From assembly GCA_937967875.1 (NCBI GenBank), contig CALBTQ010000555.1, positions 1 through 23,577 on the forward strand: DNA of 23,577 nucleotides, given 5' to 3'. The position numbers and the translations under genes were made by a program. Of this stretch, positions 14,024 through 21,155 are shown piece by piece. The stretch is from an uncultured Pseudomonadota bacterium (GTDB lineage: Bacteria; Lernaellota; Lernaellaia; Lernaellales; Lernaellaceae). The notes beneath the pieces are model-generated. The model made no database searches. It was not told the DNA's origin and saw only the letters and a program-made list of their open reading frames with translations. How positions within the stretch are numbered: the first letter of the stretch is position 1; each line of letters begins with the position of its first letter.

Positions 14024-14365
14024 TTGGCAAACACGGTAGCCGATCCCGTTGAAAAAAGCGGCGCGGAAACGATCGGCAACGACGAACCAACCATTCTCGA
14101 AGCACTGGAAAAAGCGGCGTCGGCCGTCGGGGTGGAAATCCGCTACGACAAGCTGGCCACCGGCGACGTGAAGACGACCAGCGGCGCCTGCCGGATTCGC
14201 GGGGTGGATACGATCATCATCGACCGGCGATTGGGCCCGAAAGAGAAGACAGCGGCATTAGCCAGGGAATTGAGCCGTTATAACTTTGACAATATCTATC
14301 TGCCGCCAGCAGCGCGCGAGCTTCTGGAAGCATCCATCCCAAAAAGTGGGGGAGGAAAAAAATGA
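14024..14365 (+). CDS. Uncharacterised protein coupled to dksA
   Basis: 113 aa. The start is TTG 14024 with GGAG 9 bases upstream. The product is soluble: a helical N-terminal half (ILEALEKAASAVGVEIRYDKLA), a short beta section with a single cysteine (SGACRIRGVDTIIIDRRLG) and a C-terminal helical part (KEKTAALARELSRYNFDNIYLPPAARELLE). The order VEIRY, CRIRG, DTIIIDRRL, IYLPPAARELLE looks like a compact conserved family that I have an impression of seeing in deltaproteobacteria, but I cannot name a function. Its stop overlaps the dksA start (ATGA at 14362-14365), so translation is coupled and a link to DksA function is reasonable inference. Confidence 0.75.
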   Translation: MANTVADPVEKSGAETIGNDEPTILEALEKAASAVGVEIRYDKLATGDVKTTSGACRIRGVDTIIIDRRLGPKEKTAALARELSRYNFDNIYLPPAARELLEASIPKSGGGKK

Positions 14366-14727
14366 GGAAACGCGATCTGGAAGAGATCAAGAAGAAATTG
14401 ATCGCCGACCGCGACCGCATTATCGCCAATGCGAACAAGACCTACGAGAACATCACCAATCCGAATCTGGACGATCTGAACGACGAAGGCGACATCGCCA
14501 GCTCCGAAGCGGACCAGACGCTCAACCTGCGCCTGCGCGACCGCGAAGCCATGCTGTTGAGCAAGATCGAAAAGACGCTCGCGAAAATCGACGAAGGCTC
14601 GTTCGGCATCTGTGAAAATTGCGGTTCGGAAATCCGCACGCAGCGCCTGAAGGCCCGGCCGGTGGCCAAGCTGTGCATCCGTTGCAAGGAAGAACAGGAA
14701 AAGATCGAGAAGGGGTTCGCAGACTGA
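14362..14727 (+). CDS. dksA: DksA/TraR-type C4 zinc-finger transcription factor
   Basis: 121 aa. DksA binds the RNA polymerase secondary channel and, with ppGpp, shifts transcription from ribosomal to stress and biosynthetic promoters. The N-terminal helix and coiled coil (DLEEIKKKLIADRDRIIANA) lead to the tip motif D41-x-x-D44-x-A46, matching the functional DxxDxA of E. coli DksA. The return helix (LNLRLRDREAMLLSKIEKTLAKIDEG) follows, then a four-cysteine zinc finger: C84 and C87 (CENCG) with C105 and C108 (CIRC). With tip acids and all cysteines present it should be fully functional. It is shorter than E. coli DksA (151 aa), as in many deltaproteobacteria. ATG 14362 overlaps the upstream stop. 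Confidence 0.93.
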   Translation: MRKRDLEEIKKKLIADRDRIIANANKTYENITNPNLDDLNDEGDIASSEADQTLNLRLRDREAMLLSKIEKTLAKIDEGSFGICENCGSEIRTQRLKARPVAKLCIRCKEEQEKIEKGFAD

Positions 14728-14810
14728 CCGAGCCGCACACCGATCCAGCCGGTTCGTTTTCCGCAACTCGATCCACACCCGGATTCGATCAAAAGCAAAT
14801 CAAACGGCGG

Positions 14811-15824
14811 GTGCCGCCTCATCGGCACCCGCGTTTTTATATCGGCATGTTGGCGCTGACGACCTTCACCACGTTCCTGTCCGGCGTGATGTTGGCCGAT
14901 CCCGATCTGCCCGGACACTGGCAGATGTTCGAAGCGCTGACCTTCCCCGCCGCGCTGCTCGCCATTTTAATGGCGCACGAGCTCGGCCATTTTCTCGCCT
15001 GCCGCCGGCACGGGCTGGACGCCACGCTGCCGCTGTTCATTCCCGCCCCGCCCTTTCCCATCGGGCTGGGCACCTTCGGCGCGTTCATCCGCATCCGCGA
15101 GCCGATCCGACACCGGCATCAACTGCTGGACGTGGGTGCGGCCGGGCCGCTGGCGGGGATGTTGCTGGCCGTGCCGCTGACGATCATCGGGCTGCGCCTG
15201 TCGTATGTCGCGCAGGTGCCCACCGACGGACTGGGCCTGCAGTTCGGCGAATCGCTGTTGTTCGCCGCGTTGCGCGAATGGATGATCGGCCCGCTGCCGC
15301 TGGGCTACGACGTGTTTCTGCATCCGATCGGCATGGCCGGTTGGATCGGTTTGTTCGTCACGTCGCTCAACCTGATCATGGCCGGGCAACTGGACGGCGG
15401 GCACGTGTTTTCCGCGCTGTTCGGCCGGCTGCACCGCATCGTGTCGCGCACGTTTTTTCTCGCCCTGATTTTCTGGGGCATGCTCGGCGATCTGCAGTAC
15501 AAAACCTGGTTGCAGATCCCGCTGATCGTCGCAATTTGCGTTTGGGCAATCGTCTTGAGTTTCCGGCCGGTCCGCCGTAAACTGGAGAGAAATATCTTTC
15601 TCGGTCTGTTGCTGGCGCAGATTGCGATGCAGATGATTTTCGAAATCGAATCGGCCAGCACCGTGTGGGTGGTCTGGGGTTTGCTGGTGTATATCTTCGG
15701 GTTGGACCATCCGCCGGTGAGCGACATCGACAGGCCGATGAATCGGCGACGATGGCTGGCGGGGCTGGCGTGTTTGGTTATTTTTGTGTTGACCTTTTTG
15801 CCCCTGCCGGTCAAAGTCATCTGA
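14811..15824 (+). CDS. Site-2 protease family membrane metalloprotease (peptidase M50)
   Basis: About 337 aa if it starts at GTG 14811. The zinc motif HELGH is at residues 56-60 within a membrane helix (LLAILMAHELGHFLACRRHG). The family sequence APPFPIGLGTFGAFIRIREPI and GAAGPLAGMLL follows, and the second ligand region NLIMAGQLDGGH supplies D195. Several further hydrophobic helices follow (about six to eight in total), ending PLPVKVI. Site-2 proteases cleave membrane-embedded substrates such as anti-sigma factors, or process membrane proteins. The start is uncertain: ATG 14847 would trim the N-terminus, and a non-standard CTG at 14724, preceded by AAGGGG, would place the start at the dksA stop. 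Being 83 bases after dksA, it probably shares its transcript. Confidence 0.85.
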   Translation: MPPHRHPRFYIGMLALTTFTTFLSGVMLADPDLPGHWQMFEALTFPAALLAILMAHELGHFLACRRHGLDATLPLFIPAPPFPIGLGTFGAFIRIREPIRHRHQLLDVGAAGPLAGMLLAVPLTIIGLRLSYVAQVPTDGLGLQFGESLLFAALREWMIGPLPLGYDVFLHPIGMAGWIGLFVTSLNLIMAGQLDGGHVFSALFGRLHRIVSRTFFLALIFWGMLGDLQYKTWLQIPLIVAICVWAIVLSFRPVRRKLERNIFLGLLLAQIAMQMIFEIESASTVWVVWGLLVYIFGLDHPPVSDIDRPMNRRRWLAGLACLVIFVLTFLPLPVKVI

Positions 15825-15849
15825 ACCCTGAATGCAGGAGGTGGTGTTC

Positions 15850-16272
15850 ATGCCCAAGACAGCGCGCAGCATTGTGGTCAATGCGCCGATCGACAAATGT
15901 TACGAGATCATCAAAGACGTGCGCAGCCAGCCCGAGTTTCTCGACGAGCTCAAGAGCGTGCGCATTATCGAGGAAAAGCCCGACAAGGTCCGCGCCGAAT
16001 TCACCGTCAAGGTGATCAAGGAAATCAGTTACACGCTGGACCTGTGGGGCGAGAACGGCAAATACTGGAAATGGTCGCTGGTCAAAGGCTTCTTCAAGAA
16101 GAACAACGGGCAATGGGCGCTGAAGGATCTGGGCAACGGCACCACCGAAGTGACCTACGAAATCGACATCGAGTTCGGCCTGTTGGTGCCCGGCAGCGTG
16201 GTCAAGATGCTGCAGGACGTCAACCTGCCGAAGATGCTCAACGTTTACAAGAAACGCATCGAATCACAATAA
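15850..16272 (+). CDS. SRPBCC/START-like (polyketide cyclase/dehydrase family) protein
   Basis: 140 aa, the standard size for a single SRPBCC domain, a helix-grip fold that binds lipids or other hydrophobic ligands. Visible: the first strand with SIVVNAPIDKCYEIIKDVRSQPEFLDELKSVRIIEE (the usual coenzyme-Q-binding/cyclase start), central strands (VRAEFTVKVIKEISYTLDLW), GTTEVTYEIDIEFGLLVPG, and the closing long helix (VKMLQDVNLPKMLNVYKKRI). ATG 15850 is chosen because a perfect AGGAGG at 15836-15841 lies 8 bases upstream; a frame from ATG 15832 would overrun that site. The ligand cannot be told from sequence. It lies 25 bases after the site-2 protease gene. Confidence 0.82.
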   Translation: MPKTARSIVVNAPIDKCYEIIKDVRSQPEFLDELKSVRIIEEKPDKVRAEFTVKVIKEISYTLDLWGENGKYWKWSLVKGFFKKNNGQWALKDLGNGTTEVTYEIDIEFGLLVPGSVVKMLQDVNLPKMLNVYKKRIESQ

Positions 16273-16323
16273 CCCGTTGGCGCCGGTCGTTTGCGCCGCG
16301 CCGCACAGGATGAATGACGCCCC

Positions 16324-17244
16324 ATGGAAGAGCGGATACTCAGGAACATCCAGAAATTCGCCAAGCGGATCAAGCGCGACAGGTTCGCGAAGGTCTACGC
16401 GCCTCTCGCCGACAGCTACCGGCGCGTCGGTCTGTTCGAGGACGGCATCGAAACCTGCCGCCTCGGCCTGGAGATTTTTCCGCGCTACCTCGCCTGCCGC
16501 GAAGTGCTGGGCAAGGTGTACCTGCGGCAGGGCAAGCTCAGCGACGCCCGGCGTGAACTGGAGCAGGTGGCCCAGGTGATCACCGACAACCTCGAGTTGT
16601 CCAAGGCGCTGGCCAAGGTGTACGCCAAGGTCGGCGAACGCGACAAGGCCGAGGAACTGCTCGGGTGGATCGTCGCCAAGGATCCGCTGGACTTCGAGAT
16701 GCGCAACATCGGCATGCAAATGCGTCGCGAAGCCGAACGGGCGCAGGCGCGCGAAGCGGGCGCGGACCCGGAGGAACTCGACCTGTACGATCTGGCCGGA
16801 CGCATCGACGCGGTGGTGAACATCGAGGACATCGTCGCCGGCGAAACCTACGATCGTCAGCGCATCGCCAAGGCCACCGACGACACGCTCGACGGGCTGG
16901 AAAACATCGAGGAGCTGATCGACGCCGAGGCCGACAAAATCGTCGACGCGACCGACGAGGACGCGCCGCGCGAATTGACCGACGAGGAAAAGACCACGCG
17001 CCAGCGCCGGCGCGAGATGCTCAACATCGGCATCGAGGAGCTCAACGCCGCGGCGGTGATCGCGCGCGTCGAGCTGGAAATCAGTCTGCTGGATGAGGCG
17101 TCGATCCTTTGCACCAAGCTGCTCAAGAAGGAACCCGACGACGATGAGCTTAAAGTTCTGGCCGACAAATTCACCCAACGCCTCGAAAACAAAGAGGCGG
17201 AGCTGGATCGGCTCGAAGGGATGCATCTCGGTCGGGGCCTGTAG
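16324..17244 (+). CDS. TPR-repeat cytoplasmic protein
   Basis: 306 aa. No signal peptide or membrane segment. Residues 15-125 are three to four TPR-like helical pairs (FAKVYAPLADSYRRVGLFEDGIETCRLGLEIFP, ACREVLGKVYLRQGKLSDARRELEQV, LSKALAKVYAKVGERDKAEELL), followed by a strongly acidic central region (about 150-230) and a C-terminal repeat (IARVELEISLLDEASILCTKLLKKEPDDDELKVLADKF). Such proteins act as assembly or interaction scaffolds; no specific partner is shown. It appears to be the first gene of the run to 21025, with the next gene starting 41 bases later. The start at ATG 16324 has no strong ribosome site. Confidence 0.78.
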   Translation: MEERILRNIQKFAKRIKRDRFAKVYAPLADSYRRVGLFEDGIETCRLGLEIFPRYLACREVLGKVYLRQGKLSDARRELEQVAQVITDNLELSKALAKVYAKVGERDKAEELLGWIVAKDPLDFEMRNIGMQMRREAERAQAREAGADPEELDLYDLAGRIDAVVNIEDIVAGETYDRQRIAKATDDTLDGLENIEELIDAEADKIVDATDEDAPRELTDEEKTTRQRRREMLNIGIEELNAAAVIARVELEISLLDEASILCTKLLKKEPDDDELKVLADKFTQRLENKEAELDRLEGMHLGRGL

Positions 17245-17284
17245 GCGCTCGGGCGCCGCTCGCGTCGCACCGCGGCCGCGTCGT

Positions 17285-18823
17285 TTGCCGGCGCGCGTCG
17301 TCTCCTTTTTTCTCTGCCTGACGATCGTGCTGCTCGCCGCCTGCGACGGCCGTAACGCCCGCAAGCCGGGCGTGCTGCGCATCGGCCTGGAAGGCAACCC
17401 GACCAACCTCGATCCGCGCCTGGCCACCGACGCCTATTCCACGCGCATCGTGCCGCTCGTCTACGAAGGGCTGCTGCGCCAACGGCGCGACGGCGGCGTC
17501 GAACCGGCGTTGGCCGAAAGCTACAGTCAGCCCGACGAGCGCACCTATCGTTTCGTGCTGCGCGAGAACGTGCGCTGGCACGACGGGCAGCCGCTGCGCA
17601 GCGCGGACGTGGCCGCGACGTTCCGTTTCCTCGCCGATCCGGCCAACGGCTGTCCGAGTCAGGACACGTATCAGCGCATCGCCGAAATCCGCACACCCGA
17701 CGAGCGCACCGTCGAGCTGACGCTCACCGAGCCCTTCGCGCCGTTCCTGGACAAGATGGTCCGGCCGCTCGCGCCCGCGCACCGGCAGGATCCGGCGGCG
17801 CTGGAGGCCGAGCCGATCGGCACCGGCCCTTATCGCCTGACCTCGTTCGAGCGCGGGCGGATGATCACGCTGACGGCCAATCCCGATTACTGGGGCGGCG
17901 CGCCGGCGATCGCGACGCTGGAGTTCGTCGTGCTGGCCAACGACACCAGCCGGCTGCTGCGGCTGAAAAAGGGCGACGTTGACCTGGTGCAAAACGCCGT
18001 GCCGCCCTACGCCGTGCGGTTTTTCGAGGAGATGGACGGCTACGTCGTGCGGCGCGAAACGGGCATCAACTACAGCTACCTCGGCTTCAACCTGACCGAT
18101 AAAAAAGGACTCGTTTCCGACGTGCGCGTGCGCCGCGCCATCGCCCACGCCATCGACCGCGAGCGGATCGTCAAGGCGCTGCTGTTCGGCATGGCCCGCC
18201 CGGCGACCGGGTTGATCTCGCCGGACAACTGGGCCTACGCCGCCGACGTGCCGACCTACGCGTACGATCCGGCGCGCGCCAAGGCGTTGCTCGACGAAGC
18301 CGGCTTTCCCGATCCCGACGGCGACGGGCCGCTGCCGCGCTTCACGCTGTCGTACAAAACCAGCACCAACAAGCTGCGCATGCGCATCGCCGAGGTCATG
18401 GCCGAGCAACTGGCGCAGGTGGGCGTCGCGCTGGAACGGCGCAGCCTGGAATGGGGCACGTTTTTTCAGGACGTGAAAAACGGCAACTTCCAGACCTTCA
18501 CGCTGACCTGGGTCGGGGTGACCGACCCGGATCATTACTTTTATGTGTTCCACTCCTCGATGCAGCCGCCGCACGGGGCCAACCGCGGGCGGTACGTGAA
18601 CGCGCAGGTCGACCGATGGCTTGAGGACTCGCGGCGCACGCCGGATCCGGCGCGGCGGCGCGAGCTGTTCGTCGCCGTGCAGCGCAAGCTGGCGGAGGAT
18701 TGCGTGTACGTCTCGCTGTGGTGGGCCGACAACGTGGTCGTGCACACCGAGCGCCTGCAGGGCTTCGAGATCATGCCGGGCGGCGATTACTCGTCGCTGG
18801 CCAAAGCGACGCTGACGCCATGA
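17285..18823 (+). CDS. Peptide/nickel-type ABC transporter substrate-binding lipoprotein (SBP family 5)
   Basis: About 512 aa, the usual size. The lipoprotein signal (VVSFFLCLTIVLLAAC, lipobox LAAC with Cys20) fixes the N-terminus, and TTG 17285 is the only standard start codon giving a short n-region; there is no clear ribosome site. Family hallmarks: LRIGLEGNPTNLDPRLATDAYSTRIVPLVYEGLL, PALAESYSQPDERTYRFVLRENVRWHDGQPLRSADVAATF, EPIGTGPYRLTSFERGRMITLTANPDYWGG and VRVRRAIAHAIDRERIV. These proteins capture oligopeptides, nickel, sugars or glycosides and pass them to a permease. No permease or ATPase gene is present in the window, so it is an orphan binding protein or pairs with components elsewhere. 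Its stop overlaps the next start (ATGA at 18820-18823). Confidence 0.85.
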   Translation: MPARVVSFFLCLTIVLLAACDGRNARKPGVLRIGLEGNPTNLDPRLATDAYSTRIVPLVYEGLLRQRRDGGVEPALAESYSQPDERTYRFVLRENVRWHDGQPLRSADVAATFRFLADPANGCPSQDTYQRIAEIRTPDERTVELTLTEPFAPFLDKMVRPLAPAHRQDPAALEAEPIGTGPYRLTSFERGRMITLTANPDYWGGAPAIATLEFVVLANDTSRLLRLKKGDVDLVQNAVPPYAVRFFEEMDGYVVRRETGINYSYLGFNLTDKKGLVSDVRVRRAIAHAIDRERIVKALLFGMARPATGLISPDNWAYAADVPTYAYDPARAKALLDEAGFPDPDGDGPLPRFTLSYKTSTNKLRMRIAEVMAEQLAQVGVALERRSLEWGTFFQDVKNGNFQTFTLTWVGVTDPDHYFYVFHSSMQPPHGANRGRYVNAQVDRWLEDSRRTPDPARRRELFVAVQRKLAEDCVYVSLWWADNVVVHTERLQGFEIMPGGDYSSLAKATLTP

Positions 18824-19641
18824 AGCGCCGGCGCGCCATCGCCTTGTTGCTGACCGCGCTCGCGCTGGGCGTGCTCGTGTACGCCTGGCAGATCGAACCG
18901 CGCCGCTTGACGATCACCAGAATCGCGATGCCCAAACCGCTGGCCGAAGCGCTGGCCGGCGAGCGCGTGGTGTACGTCGCCGATTTGCACGTCACGCCGC
19001 ACTGGCCGATCCGCAAGCGATTTCTGGCGACGCTGCGCACGTTGGACCCGGACTACCTGCTCATCGGCGGCGACCTGGTCTGGTACGAAGGAAACGTGGA
19101 CGCGAGCGTCGAGTTGCTCAAGCAACTGCCCGCGCGCAAGGGCGCCTACGCGGTGCTCGGCGACGCCGACTACCAGGGCAAAATCCGCAATTGCGCCTTT
19201 TGCCACGTGCCGGGCAAACGCGAACTGCGCACCGATCTGCCGGTCACCTTTTTGCGCAACGAGCGCCTGACGATCGCCGCGGGCGCGGTGGATCTGGTCG
19301 GGCTGGACGCCGACAAGCGCCAGGAATGGAAACCCGCCTGCGAAAAATTTATGCCGGCCGACAAGCCGTCGCTCGTGCTGACGCATTACCCCGAAGCGTT
19401 GCGCGTGATCGCCCCGCGCGGCGCGGACCTTGTGCTGGGCGCCGACACCCACGGCGGGCAGTTCATCGCCCCGCGCTTTATATTTCGCTGGGTCTTCAAC
19501 TCCGACCGCGCGCGGTATCTGTACGGCTGGTTCGACGACGGCGGCACACGCATGTTCGTCACGCGCGGCGTCGGCGAAAGCATCCTGCCCATGCGCCTGG
19601 GCCGGCCGCCGGAAATCGTCTTGTTGGAGGGCGGCGGATGA
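18820..19641 (+). CDS. Membrane-anchored metallophosphoesterase-like protein with degenerate active site and CxxCH motif
   Basis: 273 aa, starting at ATG 18820 in an ATGA overlap. Residues 3-23 are a single signal anchor. The fold is the YkuE-like calcineurin phosphoesterase: VADLH (D55, H57), IGGDLVW (D85), LTHYPEAL (H189) and the final ADTHGGQ (208-214). Two motifs are altered. The canonical GNHD is GDAD (D115, A116), losing the metal-ligand Asn and catalytic His; the canonical GHTH is ADTH, losing one His. Phosphatase activity is therefore doubtful. Just after GDAD an insertion contains NCAFCH (C125, C128, H129), a CxxCH motif. In an exported protein that is the signature for covalent c-type haem, though it could instead bind zinc or be fortuitous. 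The next gene also overlaps by ATGA, so it is firmly inside the operon. Confidence 0.8.
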   Translation: MKRRRAIALLLTALALGVLVYAWQIEPRRLTITRIAMPKPLAEALAGERVVYVADLHVTPHWPIRKRFLATLRTLDPDYLLIGGDLVWYEGNVDASVELLKQLPARKGAYAVLGDADYQGKIRNCAFCHVPGKRELRTDLPVTFLRNERLTIAAGAVDLVGLDADKRQEWKPACEKFMPADKPSLVLTHYPEALRVIAPRGADLVLGADTHGGQFIAPRFIFRWVFNSDRARYLYGWFDDGGTRMFVTRGVGESILPMRLGRPPEIVLLEGGG

Positions 19642-20168
19642 AACGACTCGCGCTCGTCCTGCTGCTGATGATCCTCCCGGTCGCCTGCTCGCCCGAGCCG
19701 GTGCGCACGATAAACGACTTCGAAACCGAATCGGACCTTGACCGCCTGACCTGGCGATGTCCATACTGGATCGAGCGGACGGACGAATTTGTCGCCGTCG
19801 GTCAATACGGATTGATGGTCGAGATGCCGGCCGGGATCTACCCGACCTTGGAGCTTTGGAACATTCCCGAGAACTGGAGCCGCTATGCGCGGTTCGAGTT
19901 CGACGTATGGGGACCCGGTCTGGCGGGCAGGGAACTGTTCGTGCGCATCGACGACCAGGGCTCCTCGGAGCGGTTCATCGACCGTTTCGAGGCGATCGTG
20001 GTGTTGACCGGCGAGCGGCAACATGTGCAACTTCCACTGACGCGGGTACGCAACGGCAACGGCGGACGACCGTTGGATCTGTCCCGGATGGAACGGGTGC
20101 TGTTCTACTTTAAATCCGCCGACGAACGAATCACGTTGTACCTCGACGGAGTGCGGTTGACGCGATGA
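19638..20168 (+). CDS. Lipoprotein with carbohydrate-binding-like beta-sandwich
   Basis: 176 aa, starting at ATG 19638 within ATGA and preceded by GGAGGG. The signal MKRLALVLLLMILPVAC gives the lipobox PVAC with Cys17. The mature part is a single beta-rich domain: INDFETESDLDRLTWRC, GQYGLMVEMPAGIYPTLELW, RYARFEFDVWGPG, RELFVRIDDQGSSERFIDRF, VQLPLTR and RMERVLFYFKSADERITLYLDGVRL. The pattern 'NDFE...DL', a central DVWGP strand and a terminal LYLDGVRL strand is typical of galactose-binding/CBM jelly-roll domains that bind or accompany polysaccharides. The assignment is by pattern, not a firm family match. Position between the phosphoesterase-like gene and a polysaccharide deacetylase supports a glycan role at the outer membrane. 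Confidence 0.75.
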   Translation: MKRLALVLLLMILPVACSPEPVRTINDFETESDLDRLTWRCPYWIERTDEFVAVGQYGLMVEMPAGIYPTLELWNIPENWSRYARFEFDVWGPGLAGRELFVRIDDQGSSERFIDRFEAIVVLTGERQHVQLPLTRVRNGNGGRPLDLSRMERVLFYFKSADERITLYLDGVRLTR

Positions 20169-21025
20169 GCCAGGCGAAGAACGGCTATGTGAACGCCTTG
20201 ACGATCGATGTGGAGGACTATTTCCACGTCGGCAATTTTTCGCCGTATATCAAGGTCGAGCAGTGGGACAACCTCGAGGAGGTGGCGCCGCAGGCCACCT
20301 ACCGCATTTTGCGCCTGCTGGAAGAACACGGCGTGCGCGCGACTTTCTTCACCCTCGGCTGGCTGGCCAAACGGCATCCGCGCCTGGTGCGCGCCATTCA
20401 CGCCAGCGGGCACGAGGTCGCCTGCCACGGCTATTTCCACGAGCCGCTGACCAAGTTGCATCCCGACGAATTCCGCGCCGACATCCGCGCCGCCAAGCGC
20501 CTGTTGGAGGACACCGTCGGCACCAGCGTGCGCGGCTTCCGCGCGCCGAGTTTCTCGATCAACGAGTCGAATCTGTGGACCTTCGACGTGCTGATCGAGG
20601 AAGGCTTCGAATACGACTCCAGTCTCTACCCCGGCCGGCTGGTGCCCTTCGGCTTCGCGGGCGCCTTCCGGCATCCGCACAACGTCGACCGCGGCTCGGG
20701 CGGCCTGATCAAGGAACTGCCGATGGCCACGCTCAAGATGTTCGGGGTCAAGCTGCCCTTCGCCGGCGGCGGGCATTTCCGGCTGTATCCGTATTGGATG
20801 ATCCGGCGCGGCATCCGGCGCATCAACGAAAACGAACGCGCGCCGGTGATCGTGTACTTTCACCCGTGGGAGATCGTGCCCAGCCAGCCGCGCATCAAGG
20901 CGAGCCTCCGGGCGAGCATCAAGCATTACCTCGGCCTGGGGGCGATGGAATACAAAATCACCCACCTGCTGCGCGATTTCAATTTCGTGCCGGCCGCCGA
21001 ACTGCTGGAACATTTCAGATTATAG
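20165..21025 (+). CDS. Polysaccharide deacetylase, DUF3473 (exosortase/XrtA-associated) type
   Basis: 286 aa, starting at ATG 20165 (ATGA overlap). The NodB domain has the N-terminal TIDVEDYFHV (catalytic D15, metal D18), ATFFTLGWLAKRHP, GHEVACHGYFHEPL (metal H88 and H92) and RGFRAPSFSI. The C-terminal segment ELPMATLKMFGVKLPFAGGGHFRLYPYW through VIVYFHPWEIVPSQPRI is the DUF3473 signature found with exosortase (XrtA/PEP-CTERM) exopolysaccharide loci. It should remove N-acetyl groups from a glycan, probably while still cytoplasmic since there is no signal peptide. No exosortase, glycosyltransferase or Wzx/Wzy gene is in the window, so the polysaccharide locus, if any, is elsewhere. It is the last gene of the tightly overlapped run. 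Confidence 0.9.
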   Translation: MSQAKNGYVNALTIDVEDYFHVGNFSPYIKVEQWDNLEEVAPQATYRILRLLEEHGVRATFFTLGWLAKRHPRLVRAIHASGHEVACHGYFHEPLTKLHPDEFRADIRAAKRLLEDTVGTSVRGFRAPSFSINESNLWTFDVLIEEGFEYDSSLYPGRLVPFGFAGAFRHPHNVDRGSGGLIKELPMATLKMFGVKLPFAGGGHFRLYPYWMIRRGIRRINENERAPVIVYFHPWEIVPSQPRIKASLRASIKHYLGLGAMEYKITHLLRDFNFVPAAELLEHFRL

Positions 21026-21102
21026 GCGACTGTTTATCAGCGACTGTCAAAAAAGCCCTCCGTAGATCAACGACAAAGCGTTTCTCAATACTTGTTAAAC
21101 GA

Positions 21103-21131
21103 TTGATCCGAACCGCGCCTTGCCCTACACT
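21103..21131 (+). promoter_or_regulatory. Candidate sigma-70 promoter for the sulfatase-like gene
   Basis: TTGATC (21103-21108) and TACACT (21126-21131) are 17 bases apart. Transcription would begin near 21138, just before the GTG start at 21156, which also rules out the upstream TTG at 21120. A tandem GCGACTGT repeat (21026-21033 and 21040-21047) lies further upstream. Confidence 0.5.
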
Positions 21132-21155
21132 GTCGCGAATCAAAAGGATGCGCCG

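Noticed and set aside
12037..14052. 671-codon + strand frame opposite the minus helical-repeat protein
   Set aside because: Arg/Gln-rich with no signal peptide or domain; the minus frame has a signal peptide and helical repeats, so the minus strand is coding.
17171..18745. 524-codon minus-strand frame opposite the solute-binding protein
   Set aside because: Shadow; the + strand shows a lipobox and all family-5 binding-protein signatures.
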